Below are positions 43,426 to 52,650 of a stretch of 64,000 nt of DNA, in pieces. The first letter of the stretch is position 1. Each line of letters starts with the position of its first letter. Origin of the DNA: Pseudomonas pharyngis (lineage in GTDB: Bacteria > Pseudomonadota > Gammaproteobacteria > Pseudomonadales > Pseudomonadaceae); NCBI RefSeq assembly GCF_021602345.1, contig NZ_BQID01000014.1, positions 62,001-126,000 on the forward strand. Direction: 5' to 3'. The translations under genes were made by a program, and so were the position numbers. Below the pieces are notes generated by a model. The model saw nothing but the letters and a program-made list of their open reading frames with translations. It was not told where the DNA came from and made no database searches.

Positions 43426-44237
43426 CGGAGGCTACCGTCCATGACTACTTTATTTTTGTGATCAGGCCGGGACAGAAATGCCCCGCCAGTCAGGCCCCGG
43501 CATCAGATGCCGGCACGGTCATTCGAATTCAGGAGGATGGCGCGGCGCGCGCGTGCAGACTCGCGTTGAACGCGGGCACACGGAGAAATTCGGGGGGAGA
43601 CAGGCTGGAGAAAAACGCCGCCGCGCGGTCGGCGCAGGCAACTGAAAAGTGGGCCGGATCATTGGCGACAGACGTCGCCCCGTTCATTGCATCGACGATT
43701 GCAAACCGCGTGACCAATTGAAACCTCGACTTCCATTTGAGGGTCAACGACGAGGAACAACCTGCGCGGGGATGACAGCGCCAGGGTGGTCCCGATCGGC
43801 TGCGACTGCCGGGTCTGTAGACACACGGCAATCTTCTGGCGCCGGGTTTGTGACCCGAAGCGCCGGCGGATAATAACCACGTTTTTTGTTAGGGAGGCAA
43901 ACAAAATGTAGGAAATTTGCTAAATAAATATCGGACGTTTCCCACATGGTTGTGACGATGGCAAAGGGACAGGGATGTCAAAAATGCTCGTACACCGTAC
44001 CGCCGTTTCCTGCAGGCCACGGGCATCGAAAACCGCTGCAGCGTCTTGAGTGGCCAGCGAAAAAGTCACCACGCGACCTACCTCGATAGCCGGGCGCTAA
44101 CAAGCGCTAACAACGCATAACTGGCAGTCATTCGGCTGTGAAGGCAGGCTTGAATCTCACCGCTGAACGCCGGGCCACCTGCAAATCTTTTCGGCAGCCG
44201 CGCTCAGTCGAACGATGGTTTTGCGAGGGATTCGACC
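43426..44237. other. Gene-poor 812-bp divergent region upstream of the NRPS operon
   Basis: Only short frames with no family resemblance are found here. The middle (about 43865-43945) is AT-rich and probably holds the promoter of the NRPS operon, the sigma-like gene or both; I could not fix -35/-10 boxes with good spacing. The region also has tandem 10-bp repeats (44094-44113) and a plus-strand AGGGAGG followed by ATG-TAG (43906-43911). Confidence 0.5.
44094..44113. repeat. Two tandem GCGCTAACAA repeats
   Basis: Perfect adjacent direct repeats of GCGCTAACAA, about one helical turn apart, 124 nt upstream of the sigma-like gene. The spacing suits a dimeric activator site, but no regulator is known. 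Confidence 0.5.
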
Positions 44238-44642
44238 ATGGCTGAAGGTTATCGCCACACTTGCCTGTGCGAGTCAGACCGGCTCGGCAACGACGAATTG
44301 TATGCCTTGGTCGCGGGCGCCGTCCGGCATGGCCGGGGTGAGGCGCAACAGCTGTTCGCGACGGTGACACCGTTGCTTATCGCCTTCTACGAAGGTCAGG
44401 TGCAGGCTGGGCGGATCCGTCGCGAAGACACCGGCAGCCTCGTTCAGCAAGCCTTCAGGGCGCTCTATCAGGAACAGGCCGCCCATGACCCGAGCTTTCC
44501 GTTTCGCGCCTGGCTGATCGAAATCGCCCGCTCGACCCTGCTCGACAATCTTGGCCATCGCGGCGCTGATGCCGTGGCCACGGCCGACGCGCTGGCGGGT
44601 GCATCTGCACGGGAATGTCATGAACCCACACGGGCCACATGA
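44238..44642 (+). CDS. Sigma-70 region-2-only protein
   Basis: A 134-aa protein. Residues about 38-107 (DTGSLVQQAFRALYQEQ, then FPFRAWLIEIARSTLLDNL) look like region 2 of an ECF-type sigma factor, the part that binds core polymerase and melts the -10 element. The protein ends soon after, with an Ala-rich tail, and no region 4 helix-turn-helix is encoded. Only 40 nt separate its stop from the next start, so region 4 is not simply frameshifted. It may be a decayed sigma factor or one working with a partner. GAGGGA lies 9 nt before the ATG. Downstream are two peroxide-defence genes on the same strand. Confidence 0.6.
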   Translation: MAEGYRHTCLCESDRLGNDELYALVAGAVRHGRGEAQQLFATVTPLLIAFYEGQVQAGRIRREDTGSLVQQAFRALYQEQAAHDPSFPFRAWLIEIARSTLLDNLGHRGADAVATADALAGASARECHEPTRAT

Positions 44643-44682
44643 GCCGCCCTCCACGCTGTGAAATGCTTTTCAGGGAATGCCC

Positions 44683-45099
44683 ATGATCGATATCGAAAAA
44701 ACCCTCTACTCCGCGCATACCTGCACCACAGGCGGCCGCGAGGGCACAGGACGCAGTGACGATGGCCGACTGGATCTCAAGCTGTCGCCACCGGGTGCGC
44801 CCGGCTCCGGAACCAACCCCGAGCAATTGTTCGCCGTGTGCTGGTCAGCCTGTTTCCTCGGCTCACTGCGCCACGCCTGCAATGCGCGCAAGATCGTTTT
44901 TCCGGCCATGGCCGGGGTGGATGCTCAAATCGACCTGGTCCACGGCGAGCACGGGTTCTTCCTGCAAGCGAAACTGGCGGTGTCACTGCCGGAGATCGAA
45001 CCGCAAGTGGCGCAACAACTGATCGACGCGGCACACCAGAACTGCCCCTACTCCAAGGCCACGCGCAACAACATCAAGGTCAGCATCACCCTCGCCTGA
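44683..45099 (+). CDS. ohr: Ohr-type organic hydroperoxide peroxidase (OsmC family)
   Basis: A 138-aa thiol peroxidase of the OsmC/Ohr family, reducing organic and lipid hydroperoxides with a reactive cysteine and lipoyl-dependent recycling. Visible signatures are TGGREGTGRSDDG, TNPEQLFAVCWSACFLGSL with the peroxidatic Cys, NCPYSKATRNNI with the resolving Cys, and the terminal VSITLA. Ohr-subfamily spacing is clear. I start at ATG 44683, 6 nt after GGGA, rather than the ATG two codons upstream. It lies 40 nt behind the sigma-like gene and 136 nt ahead of the catalase, forming a small peroxide-stress group. It may be one of several paralogues. Confidence 0.88.
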   Translation: MIDIEKTLYSAHTCTTGGREGTGRSDDGRLDLKLSPPGAPGSGTNPEQLFAVCWSACFLGSLRHACNARKIVFPAMAGVDAQIDLVHGEHGFFLQAKLAVSLPEIEPQVAQQLIDAAHQNCPYSKATRNNIKVSITLA

Positions 45100-45235
45100 T
45101 CTGTCCCCCGCCGACACCAGAACGCACCGTCTTCCAACCACACCTTCGTACTATCCGGCGACACCATGGTGCAATAGATCGCGCCCGGGGCTTTTGATGT
45201 GATGGCGGGAAACCGACAAAAGCCAGGAGTTGCGC

Positions 45236-46669
45236 ATGAACAAGCTGACGACTGCCGCGGGCGCGCCCGTGGTTGATAACAACAACGTACAGACCGCCGG
45301 CCCCAGAGGCCCGATGCTGTTGCAGGACGTATGGTTGCTGGAAAAACTGGCGCACTTCGATCGGGAAGTCATCCCCGAGCGGCGCATGCACGCCAAGGGT
45401 TCCGGTGCGTTTGGCACCTTCACCGTCACCCACGACATCAGCCGCTTCACCAAGGCCAGACTATTTTCCAGCATGGGCAAGACCACCGATGTGTTCGTCC
45501 GCTTCTCGACCGTGGCCGGTGAGCGTGGCGCGGCGGATGCCGAGCGCGATATCCGTGGATTCGCCATCAAGTTCTACACCGAGCAAGGCAACTGGGATCT
45601 GGTGGGCAACAACACGCCGGTGTTCTTTCTGCGCGATCCGTTGAAATTCCCCGACCTCAACCATGCGGTCAAACGCGACCCGCGCACCAATATGCGCAGC
45701 GCCCGCAACAACTGGGATTTCTGGACGTTACTGCCGGAAGCGCTGCATCAGGTCACGATTGTCATGAGCGATCGTGGCCTGCCGCGCACCTACCGCCACA
45801 TGCACGGTTTCGGCAGCCACACCTTCAGTTTCATCAGCCCGGCGAACGAACGTTTCTGGGTGAAGTTCACCTGGAAAACCCAACAAGGCATCGAGAACCT
45901 GACCGATCAACAAGCCGCAACACTGATCGGCGATGACCGCGAAAGCGCCCAGCGCGACCTGTACAACGCCATCGAAGAAGGCCACTTCCCACAATGGAAG
46001 CTCTACGTACAAGTGATGCCGGAGCTGGACGCCGAGACCTACCCGATCAATCCGTTCGACCTGACCAAAGTCTGGCCTCACGCGGATTACCCGCTGATCG
46101 AAGTCGGCGTGCTCGAACTCAACCGCAACCCGGACAACTACTTCGCCGACGTCGAACAGGCGGCCTTCAACCCGGCCAACGTGGTGCCCGGCATCAGCTT
46201 CTCACCGGACAAAATGCTCCAGGCCCGGCTGTTCTCCTATGGCGATGCCCAGCGCTATCGCGTCGGCGTCAACCATCATCAGATTCCGGTGAACGCGCCG
46301 CGCTGCCCGGTCAACAGCTATCACCGTGACGGCCAGATGCGCACCGATGCGAATGCGGGCAGCACAATCGGCTACGAGCCCAACAGCTATGGCGAGTGGG
46401 CCGAGCAACCGGATTTCAGCGAACCGCCGCTGGCCCTCAAAGGCAGCGCCGGGCACTGGAACCACCGCGAGGACGACGACTACTTCTCGCAACCAGGCGC
46501 GCTGTTCCGGGCCATGTCCCCCGCCCAGCAACAGGTCTTGTTCGAGAACACCGCGCGCTCGATCCATGGCGCCAGCGCCCAGACCCGGCAACGCCACATC
46601 GATAACTGCACCCGCGCCGATCCGGCGTACGGTGCAGGCGTTGCGCAGGCCATCGAAGCGCTGGGCTGA
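45236..46669 (+). CDS. katA: Monofunctional haem catalase, KatA type
   Basis: A 477-aa small-subunit catalase decomposing hydrogen peroxide to water and oxygen. The N-terminus [19 protein letters not shown] and [20 protein letters not shown] strongly recall P. aeruginosa KatA. The catalytic His is in [12 protein letters not shown], the Asn in GNNTPVFF, and the proximal haem Tyr in [12 protein letters not shown]. The length fits clade 3 catalases. AGGAG lies 6 nt before the ATG at 45236. In Pseudomonas this enzyme is usually under OxyR; I did not identify a binding site. An imperfect 17-bp hairpin follows in the convergent gap. Confidence 0.93.
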   Translation: MNKLTTAAGAPVVDNNNVQTAGPRGPMLLQDVWLLEKLAHFDREVIPERRMHAKGSGAFGTFTVTHDISRFTKARLFSSMGKTTDVFVRFSTVAGERGAADAERDIRGFAIKFYTEQGNWDLVGNNTPVFFLRDPLKFPDLNHAVKRDPRTNMRSARNNWDFWTLLPEALHQVTIVMSDRGLPRTYRHMHGFGSHTFSFISPANERFWVKFTWKTQQGIENLTDQQAATLIGDDRESAQRDLYNAIEEGHFPQWKLYVQVMPELDAETYPINPFDLTKVWPHADYPLIEVGVLELNRNPDNYFADVEQAAFNPANVVPGISFSPDKMLQARLFSYGDAQRYRVGVNHHQIPVNAPRCPVNSYHRDGQMRTDANAGSTIGYEPNSYGEWAEQPDFSEPPLALKGSAGHWNHREDDDYFSQPGALFRAMSPAQQQVLFENTARSIHGASAQTRQRHIDNCTRADPAYGAGVAQAIEALG

Positions 46670-46692
46670 TCCGCAATGGCGTAAGCAAGGCA

Positions 46693-46728
46693 AGCAGGAC
46701 AAGCAGGATTGATCCTGTTTGCCCTGCT
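46693..46728. terminator. Terminator-like hairpin between katA and aldehyde dehydrogenase
   Basis: AGCAGGACAAGCAGGAT (46693-46709) pairs with ATCCTGTTTGCCCTGCT (46712-46728): 15 Watson-Crick pairs, one G-U and one mismatch. It lies in the 66-nt gap between convergent genes. A T run is missing, so efficiency is uncertain. Confidence 0.5.
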
Positions 46729-46735
46729 GCCGTTG

Positions 46736-48154
46736 TCAGTCCTCTACGATGCTTTTCGCTTCAAGAAACGCTTCCAGTCCCGACACCCCGAATTCCCTGC
46801 CGATCCCCGACTGCTTGACCCCGCCAAACGGCGCGAGCAACTCCGGTGCGATCCGGTTGATCAACACCGAACCGGCCTCCAGGCGCGCAGCGATGCGTCG
46901 GCCCCGTTCCGCCTCGCGGGTGAACACATACGCCTGCAATCCGTAGACACTGGCATTGGCGATGCGGATGGCGTGTTCTTCATCGTCATAGGCGATGATC
47001 GACAGCACCGGGCCGAAGATCTCTTCCCGGGCAATGTCCATGTCATTGCTGACGTCGGCAAACACCGTGGGCTTGACGAAATAGCCCTGGCTCAGCCCGG
47101 CAGGCCGGCCCTCCCCGCCGACGATCAATCGCGCGCCCTGCTCCAGCCCGCGCCGGATAAAACCCTGCACGCGATCAAACTGCGCCTGGTTGACCAACGG
47201 GCCGATGGCCGTCGCCGGATCATGGGGATTACCGACCACTATGGCGTCGACCAAGGCTCTTACCCGCTCGATCACCTGCGGCAGGAACGCGCGCGGCACC
47301 AACAGCCGTGTGCCGGCGACACAGGCCTGACCGTTATTCATGAAGGCGGCATTCAGGGCCATGGGGATGGCCGCTTCGAGATCCGCGTCGTCGAGCACGA
47401 TGGACGCCGACTTGCCGGTGAGCGACAGGCTCACCCGCTTCATGGTCTCGATACCCGCGCGGGCAATGAGTTTTCCGGTGGCGGTGGAACCGGTGAACGA
47501 AATCTTCGCGATGTGCGGGCTAGTGCTGATCTCGTCGCCCACTTCGCCGCCACGGCCCGAGACAATATTGATCACCCCGTTTGGCAGTTCCGCACGATGC
47601 AAGGCGAGCGCGAGCACCTGGGTCTGCAACGGGCTGAGTTCGCTCGGCTTGATGACCGAGGCGCAGCCGCCGGCAATCGCCGCCGCCAGTTTGCTGCACA
47701 CCGTACCGGCGGTGCTGTTCCAGGGCGCGAACAATGCCGATACCCCAACCGGTTCCATCACGACGCTTGCACGGCCCACAGGCCGCACCAGCTCGTAGTT
47801 TTCGAGAATCTGCGCCGCGTTGACGAAGGATTGCGAGGCGTACTGGCTGACCCATTGCGCACGGGCCAACGGTGCGCCGTATTCCTCGATGGCGGTGTCG
47901 CGTATCTCCTCGGTGCTCTCCAGCACCGCCGCCTGCAGGCGCTTGAGCATGTCGATGCGCTCGGCTTTCGAGGTGCGGCCCATCGTGACTTGCGCACGCT
48001 GGGCGGCGGCGATGGCTTGCCTGGCATCGTCGCGATTGGCCAGGGTGACCGTTCCGATGACGGACTCCGTCGCCGGGTTGATGCATTCGATCGTTTCGCG
48101 GCCCTGAACGGGCACGAACGCACCATCGATGTAGCTGTGCTTGATAGTCCACAT
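46736..48154 (-). CDS. Aldehyde dehydrogenase family protein lacking the catalytic Glu
   Basis: A 472-aa NAD(P)-dependent aldehyde dehydrogenase. The nucleophile Cys278 lies in NNGQACVAGTR, and the cofactor Rossmann motif is FTGSTATGK (220-228). The general-base position, 34 residues before the Cys, reads VSLSLTGKS, with Ser244 where most members have Glu (LELGGK). Loss of that Glu usually impairs hydrolysis of the thioacyl intermediate, so CoA-acylating or altered chemistry is possible. The Asn of the oxyanion hole (FAPWNST) is kept. It lies 65 nt behind the creatininase-family gene on the same strand, probably one operon. Substrate unknown. Confidence 0.85.
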   Translation of the reverse strand: MWTIKHSYIDGAFVPVQGRETIECINPATESVIGTVTLANRDDARQAIAAAQRAQVTMGRTSKAERIDMLKRLQAAVLESTEEIRDTAIEEYGAPLARAQWVSQYASQSFVNAAQILENYELVRPVGRASVVMEPVGVSALFAPWNSTAGTVCSKLAAAIAGGCASVIKPSELSPLQTQVLALALHRAELPNGVINIVSGRGGEVGDEISTSPHIAKISFTGSTATGKLIARAGIETMKRVSLSLTGKSASIVLDDADLEAAIPMALNAAFMNNGQACVAGTRLLVPRAFLPQVIERVRALVDAIVVGNPHDPATAIGPLVNQAQFDRVQGFIRRGLEQGARLIVGGEGRPAGLSQGYFVKPTVFADVSNDMDIAREEIFGPVLSIIAYDDEEHAIRIANASVYGLQAYVFTREAERGRRIAARLEAGSVLINRIAPELLAPFGGVKQSGIGREFGVSGLEAFLEAKSIVED

Positions 48155-48219
48155 GGCGATTTTCCCAAGGGTTGAAACAGCAACGCCCGGAACATCCGGG
48201 CGTTGATCAGGACGACAGT

Positions 48220-48969
48220 TCAGTCGGGTAATGACTCGCGGCTGAAGGCTTGCACCTCCTGGATCAGACCACGAGCGGCCATTTCCACCAGTTGCCGGCC
48301 TTTTTCCGGCGAAGCCTGGGCCGGGTCCGAGCCCATGCGGCCGTCCGGGTGACGGGCACGGAAATCCGCCGCTTCCCGGATCGGCCCCCAGTTAGCGATC
48401 TGCGGCGCGTAGTCGGCCGACTTGATGGAATCGGGGTAGGCCCATTGGGTCACGGCGATTTCCGAAGGCGTGGCATGAATGCCGTGGCCGGTCGGGAACT
48501 GCTCGCGCGCCAGCTCGTTGACCCCTTCCAGGTCCCACCAGTTGCACAGCTTCAGGGCGAACCCGGCTTTGCGTCGGGCAAAACTCGCTTCGGCGTACAG
48601 CTCCGAAAACGCCGCTTCGATTGACGCGATGTTGCCGCCGTGGCCATTGAGGAAAAAGATCTTTTCAAAGCCATGGGCGGCCAGCGAACGGGTCCAGTCG
48701 GCGATGGCGGCGATGAACGTCGAGGGCCTGAGCGAGATGGTGCCGGGGAAGCCGAGGTGATGTTGCGCCATGCCGATGTTGAAGGTCGGGGCAATCAGGA
48801 TATCGGCGTTTTTCTGCGCTTCATGGGCGATGATTTCCGGGCACATCCAGTCGGTGCCCAGCAGGCCGGTCGGCCCGTGCTGTTCGTTGGAACCGATCGG
48901 GATGACGATGGTGCGGCTGCGTTCGAGGAATTGGGCGATTTCGGACCAGGTCGATAGGTATAAAAGCAT
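48220..48969 (-). CDS. Creatininase-family amidohydrolase
   Basis: A 249-aa metallohydrolase of the creatininase/creatinine amidohydrolase family. Metal ligands are visible in IGSNEQHGP and LLGTDW (Glu, His, Asp) and in FLNGHGGN (His); the Glu of ATPSEIA provides the remaining ligand. The family opens cyclic or linear amides such as creatinine, mycofactocin intermediates or formylated amines. The length is standard for a single-domain member. It is first in a likely operon with the aldehyde dehydrogenase 65 nt downstream. Together they could form a short catabolic route converting an amide to an acid via an aldehyde, but the substrate is unknown. Confidence 0.85.
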   Translation of the reverse strand: MLLYLSTWSEIAQFLERSRTIVIPIGSNEQHGPTGLLGTDWMCPEIIAHEAQKNADILIAPTFNIGMAQHHLGFPGTISLRPSTFIAAIADWTRSLAAHGFEKIFFLNGHGGNIASIEAAFSELYAEASFARRKAGFALKLCNWWDLEGVNELAREQFPTGHGIHATPSEIAVTQWAYPDSIKSADYAPQIANWGPIREAADFRARHPDGRMGSDPAQASPEKGRQLVEMAARGLIQEVQAFSRESLPD

Positions 48970-49104
48970 CAGGATTTCTCACTCTTCGAAGGTTCCTCGC
49001 GGAACGAGGCTGGGTGTTCAGTGCACCTGCAACAGCAGTGTCATTGATAACACCCGCCTCCCTTCGACGACAGAATACGAAGGTATCGGAATCGCGAAAA
49101 CGCG

Positions 49105-49920
49105 CTAATCGCGAACGAGAAATTCACGGGGCGATTCACCCATCACCCGTCTGAACATGGCACTGAAAGCACTCTGGCTGGCGTAGCCCAGATCCCGGGC
49201 AATCACCCCGACGGATTGCCCCTTGTCGAGCCGGTCGATGGCGGTCGCCAGCCGCACCTGCTGCAGCCAGTGGCGGAAATTCAGGCCGGTTTCATTGACG
49301 AACAGGCGTATCAGCGTGCGCGAACTGGCACCGACCCGGTCTGCCCAATAGCCGATTGAATGGTCTTGTCCGGGGTCTTGCAGAATCGCCTCGCACACCG
49401 TGACCAGTCGCCGGTCGACCGGCCATGGCACTTCGATCGGCAACGTCCGCGCCGCCTGCAATTCACTGAGTATCAACGCCACGATGTGCGCGTTACGGCC
49501 TTCCTGCGGATATTCGATCGGCTGCTCGGCCAGGGCCAGAATCAACTCGCGCAGCAGTCCGGGGATCTCCAGCACTTTGCAGTGATGGCCCAGCTCTGCG
49601 CAGGCTTGCGGCTCGATGTAGATCGAGCGCATCTTGACCGCGCTGAGCATCAACTGGTCGTGGATCATTCCGGGCGGAATCCACAGCGCCCGCTTCGGCG
49701 GCAGGATCCACAAGCCGCGCTCGGTGGCCACTCGCATCACGCCGTTCGAGGCATACAGCAACTGGCCGTGCCGATGCACGTGCGGTTCGTTGTATTCGCC
49801 GGTGGCCTGATCGCGCACCAATACGGTCATTACGCGCGGCACATCCTGATAGTCGGGATATCGTTCGCTGCGCGGCGCGGACTCACGCTGGGCGATGACC
49901 TTGCGCACCTCTCGCTTCAT
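49105..49920 (-). CDS. AraC-family regulator
   Basis: A 271-aa regulator: an N-terminal cupin-like sensor (about 30-110; NEPHVHRHGQLLYAS, PPGMIHDQL) and a C-terminal AraC helix-turn-helix pair (about 175-270; RTLIRLFVNETGLNF, VGVIARDLGYASQSAFSAMF). I start it at ATG 49920 behind AGGAGA; the longer reading to 50031 runs across the divergent promoter. It is divergent from the MFS transporter gene with 134 nt between, a common arrangement for AraC regulators and their target exporter. The ligand is unknown; the cupin domain would sense a small polar molecule. Confidence 0.88.
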   Translation of the reverse strand: MKREVRKVIAQRESAPRSERYPDYQDVPRVMTVLVRDQATGEYNEPHVHRHGQLLYASNGVMRVATERGLWILPPKRALWIPPGMIHDQLMLSAVKMRSIYIEPQACAELGHHCKVLEIPGLLRELILALAEQPIEYPQEGRNAHIVALILSELQAARTLPIEVPWPVDRRLVTVCEAILQDPGQDHSIGYWADRVGASSRTLIRLFVNETGLNFRHWLQQVRLATAIDRLDKGQSVGVIARDLGYASQSAFSAMFRRVMGESPREFLVRD

Positions 49921-50054
49921 CGGCTGGAGTCTCCTGAAAACTGACCTAGATCGTCGTAAAGCGGCGATTGTCACTTTGGCGACAAACCCTGGCATTTGCC
50001 ATGGCCGGCCCATTGTTAGCCTTGCGCTCATTGTTCATCAATGAGGCCTTTCCC

Positions 50055-51269
50055 ATGGCAATCACCCGCAATCTCTCCGGCCACCAGCAGAGCGTCACGG
50101 CGGTGATCGGCCTGCTGATCCTGTCCATCGCCCTGCGGCCGCCGATCATTTCGGTGGGGCCGATTCTGTTGCTGATCCAGCAGCACTTTCAGTTGAGCTA
50201 CACCCAGGCCGCGCTGCTGACCTCGATTCCTGACGTGTGCATGGGTGTGTTCGCGCTGGTGGTTCCGAGCCTGGCCAGGCGCTTCGGGATCGATCGCAGT
50301 GTGGTGGTCGCCCTGACGTTGTTGGGCGCCTCGACCTTGTTGCGGGCGATCTCGCCGAATGCATTCTTCCTGCTCGGCAGTACGTTCTTTGCCAGCATCG
50401 GCATTGCGGTTGCCGGCGCGATGACCGGCGCGTGGATCAAGACTCACTTTGCGCAACGCCCGGCGCTGTTCATGGGCATCTATGCCGGCGGCTTGAGTCT
50501 GGGCGCGACCCTCGCGGCGGTGCTCAGCGCACCGATTGCCGAGCTGGCGCAGGACTGGCGGGTCAGCGCCGGGTTCTGGAGCGTGCTGTGCCTCACCGCC
50601 ATCGCCAGTTGGGTGTGGATGGCACGCCGTTTTGCGACACCGGCGCCCACCGTGAAATCGCCATCGAGCCCGAGCAAACGCCTGCCCTGGGGCAATCCGC
50701 AGGCCTGGCTGATCGCGTTGAATTTCGGGGCCGGGCAATTCGTGGTCTACGCCCTCTTCGCCTGGATGGCGCCCGCCTCGGTGGAAGCGGCCACATCGAG
50801 TGTTTCCCCGGGCGTCCTGCTGGGCATTTTTACTGCAGTGTTCGCCGTGGCCAGCGTGGGGGCGGGCCTGATTCCGGGCAAGGCCCACGACCGGCGCGGT
50901 TTGCTCGGGTTGTCGGCGTTGCTGGCCCTGCTCGGGGTGGGCGGCATGGCGTTCCTGCCGGCGTACTGGCCGATGCTGTATGTGGTACTCGCGGCCATCG
51001 GCCTGGGCATGGGCTTCACCGTGGCCATGACCTTGCCGCTGGATCACGCCCGCACCAGCGAACAGGCCGGATTGTGGACGGTGTTCATGTTGTTCATCGG
51101 TTACCTGATCGCCGCGCTCGGGCCGCTGCTGTTCGGTGCCCTGCGCGAATACGCCGGACACTATGGCCCGGCGTACACCTTGCTGTTCGCGGTACTGCTG
51201 TTGATGCTCGGCATCACCCCCCTGCTCAGACTGGCACCGGCAACTTCGCCGCAGGTGTCCGTTGCCTGA
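50055..51269 (+). CDS. MFS transporter, CynX/NimT type
   Basis: A 404-aa integral membrane protein with about 12 hydrophobic segments, in the CynX/NimT branch of the major facilitator superfamily. The opening LLILSIALRPPIISVGPIL and the loop SLARRFGIDRSVV are typical of cyanate or nitroimidazole transporters. The start at 50055 is preceded by GAGG (spacing 8); in-frame residues upstream are not hydrophobic. It is divergent from the AraC regulator, its probable controller. Substrate unproven; CynX members are proton-coupled transporters of small anions or drugs. Confidence 0.88.
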   Translation: MAITRNLSGHQQSVTAVIGLLILSIALRPPIISVGPILLLIQQHFQLSYTQAALLTSIPDVCMGVFALVVPSLARRFGIDRSVVVALTLLGASTLLRAISPNAFFLLGSTFFASIGIAVAGAMTGAWIKTHFAQRPALFMGIYAGGLSLGATLAAVLSAPIAELAQDWRVSAGFWSVLCLTAIASWVWMARRFATPAPTVKSPSSPSKRLPWGNPQAWLIALNFGAGQFVVYALFAWMAPASVEAATSSVSPGVLLGIFTAVFAVASVGAGLIPGKAHDRRGLLGLSALLALLGVGGMAFLPAYWPMLYVVLAAIGLGMGFTVAMTLPLDHARTSEQAGLWTVFMLFIGYLIAALGPLLFGALREYAGHYGPAYTLLFAVLLLMLGITPLLRLAPATSPQVSVA

Positions 51270-51284
51270 GCGGGGGGTGACAGA

Positions 51285-51312
51285 CCTGCGACGCGCCTCG
51301 GCACGTCGCAGG
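51285..51312. terminator. Hairpin between the convergent MFS and hydrolase genes
   Basis: CCTGCGACG (51285-51293) pairs with CGTCGCAGG (51304-51312), 9 bp with a 10-nt loop, followed by GTTTC. It lies in the 46-nt gap between convergent genes, so probably a bidirectional terminator, though the T run is short. Confidence 0.55.
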
Positions 51313-51315
51313 GTT

Positions 51316-52092
51316 TCAGTTGGCCGCCGCGGCTTTTTCAATCAGCCGGGCCACCGGTGCCGGGTTCGACACCATCACCACGTGCGAGGCGCCCTTCACC
51401 ACCACAACGGCCTTGGCATCTGCACGCTTGGCCATGAACGCCATCGCCTGGGGCGGGATGTTCTTGTCCTGGTCGCCGTAGATGTACCACGACGGAATGT
51501 GCTTCCAGGCCGGCGTTCCGGCCTGCTCGTTCAGCGCCGCTTCGGTGACCGGGCGCTGGGTCGCGGCCATCAGCGCCGCTTGTGCAGCCGGGACATCGGC
51601 GGCGAACTGGTCGTGGAACTTGCTCTGCTGGATGTACAGGTCCTTGCCGCCGTCGGCCAGCGCAACGGGTGGTGCCAGCGTTGGTCCGAGGGTGCTGCCG
51701 GGAAACTTGCCGGCCAGCCCGGCAACGGTTTCACCGGCCTCGGGGGCAAAGGCGCTGACGTAGACCAGCGCTTTGACATTGGCATGATCGTTGGCCGCAT
51801 CACTGATGACGTTGCCGCCATAGGAGTGACCGACCAGCACCACCGGCGACTGGATGCTGCTGAGCAACGCCGATACCGCTGCGCCATCGCTCTTGACGCC
51901 GCGCAGCGGATTGGCGGCGGCGATCACCGTGTAGCCATCCTTCTCGAGAATCTTCGCCACGCCGTTCCAGCTCGACGCGTCGGCAAACGCGCCGTGCACC
52001 AGCACCACCGTGGGTTTGGCGGTTTGGGCGAAGGCATTGGCGCCCAGGCACAGGCCCGCAGCGATGCTCAGTGCAATCAGTGTTTTTTTCAT
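51316..52092 (-). CDS. Exported alpha/beta hydrolase
   Basis: A 258-aa alpha/beta-hydrolase with a Sec signal peptide (MKKTLIALSIAAGLCLGANAF, cut near residue 22). The oxyanion region is LVHGAFADASSW and the nucleophile elbow is VLVGHSYGGNV (GxSxG). The His is in VKGASHVVM near the C-terminus. Esterase, lipase and haloperoxidase-like members share this layout. It is the last gene of a four-gene minus-strand run (EH1, EH2, P460, this), 24 nt behind the P460 gene. All four are exported, implying a periplasmic degradative or detoxifying role. Confidence 0.85.
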   Translation of the reverse strand: MKKTLIALSIAAGLCLGANAFAQTAKPTVVLVHGAFADASSWNGVAKILEKDGYTVIAAANPLRGVKSDGAAVSALLSSIQSPVVLVGHSYGGNVISDAANDHANVKALVYVSAFAPEAGETVAGLAGKFPGSTLGPTLAPPVALADGGKDLYIQQSKFHDQFAADVPAAQAALMAATQRPVTEAALNEQAGTPAWKHIPSWYIYGDQDKNIPPQAMAFMAKRADAKAVVVVKGASHVVMVSNPAPVARLIEKAAAAN

Positions 52093-52116
52093 CGGGATGT
52101 TCCTCGTATGACGGAT

Positions 52117-52626
52117 TCAGGGAGCGTATCGAGTGAAGACAAAATCGCGGTTCTGCACCCGCGCCTGATGGCAGGCAAAGCAGGTCTGGTGCTGGGCTTC
52201 GTCGGCGGGTTTGCCGTTAATGAAACGGCCGAATCCCCAGCCACCGGTCGAGGCGTATTTGCGCGAGTCTTTGACCATCACCTGAACGGTGGTGGCCGCT
52301 CCCGGAATCGAGGCCGGCTCGAACTCCGGCGACTGCACGTGTTTCCACGCCAGCTTCACCAGCACCGTGCCGTCGGGAAACGGCAGCGTCTTGCTCTGAT
52401 AAGCCTTGATCGCCCGGTCATTGCCCAACACCGCGCGCAGTTCATCCAGCGGCGCGGCTTCCTGGGCCGGGGCAATCAGCGCCCACTGCCGATAGTTTTT
52501 CGGCAGCTTCACGCCGTAGATCGGCGAGGCATCGCCGTCATCGGCCTCGCCCAACGCGACACCGGTGGCCGCCAGTGCCGCGAGCGCAATGGCCGCTGGC
52601 AACACGGCCCAATGGTTGAATTTCAT
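52117..52626 (-). CDS. Exported cytochrome P460-family protein
   Basis: A 169-aa periplasmic c-type cytochrome. A Sec signal (residues 1 to about 27) is followed by a P460-family domain with NYRQWALIAPAQ, KLAWKHV (around 91-97; the Lys is a candidate for the haem cross-link) and a single haem motif CFACH (149-153) near the C-terminus. Cytochrome P460 proteins oxidise hydroxylamine in nitrifiers; relatives in heterotrophs have less certain roles, including nitric oxide handling. The start at 52626 has AAGGGG upstream; an in-frame start at 52650 overlaps the preceding gene. Placement in a hydrolase operon is unusual. Confidence 0.85.
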   Translation of the reverse strand: MKFNHWAVLPAAIALAALAATGVALGEADDGDASPIYGVKLPKNYRQWALIAPAQEAAPLDELRAVLGNDRAIKAYQSKTLPFPDGTVLVKLAWKHVQSPEFEPASIPGAATTVQVMVKDSRKYASTGGWGFGRFINGKPADEAQHQTCFACHQARVQNRDFVFTRYAP

Positions 52627-52650
52627 GGTCGGATCCCCTTCGGCCGGCAA

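Noticed and set aside
43529-43831. Short minus-strand frame upstream of NRPS-1
   Set aside because: No ribosome site, no family resemblance and odd composition; not distinguishable from chance in GC-rich DNA.
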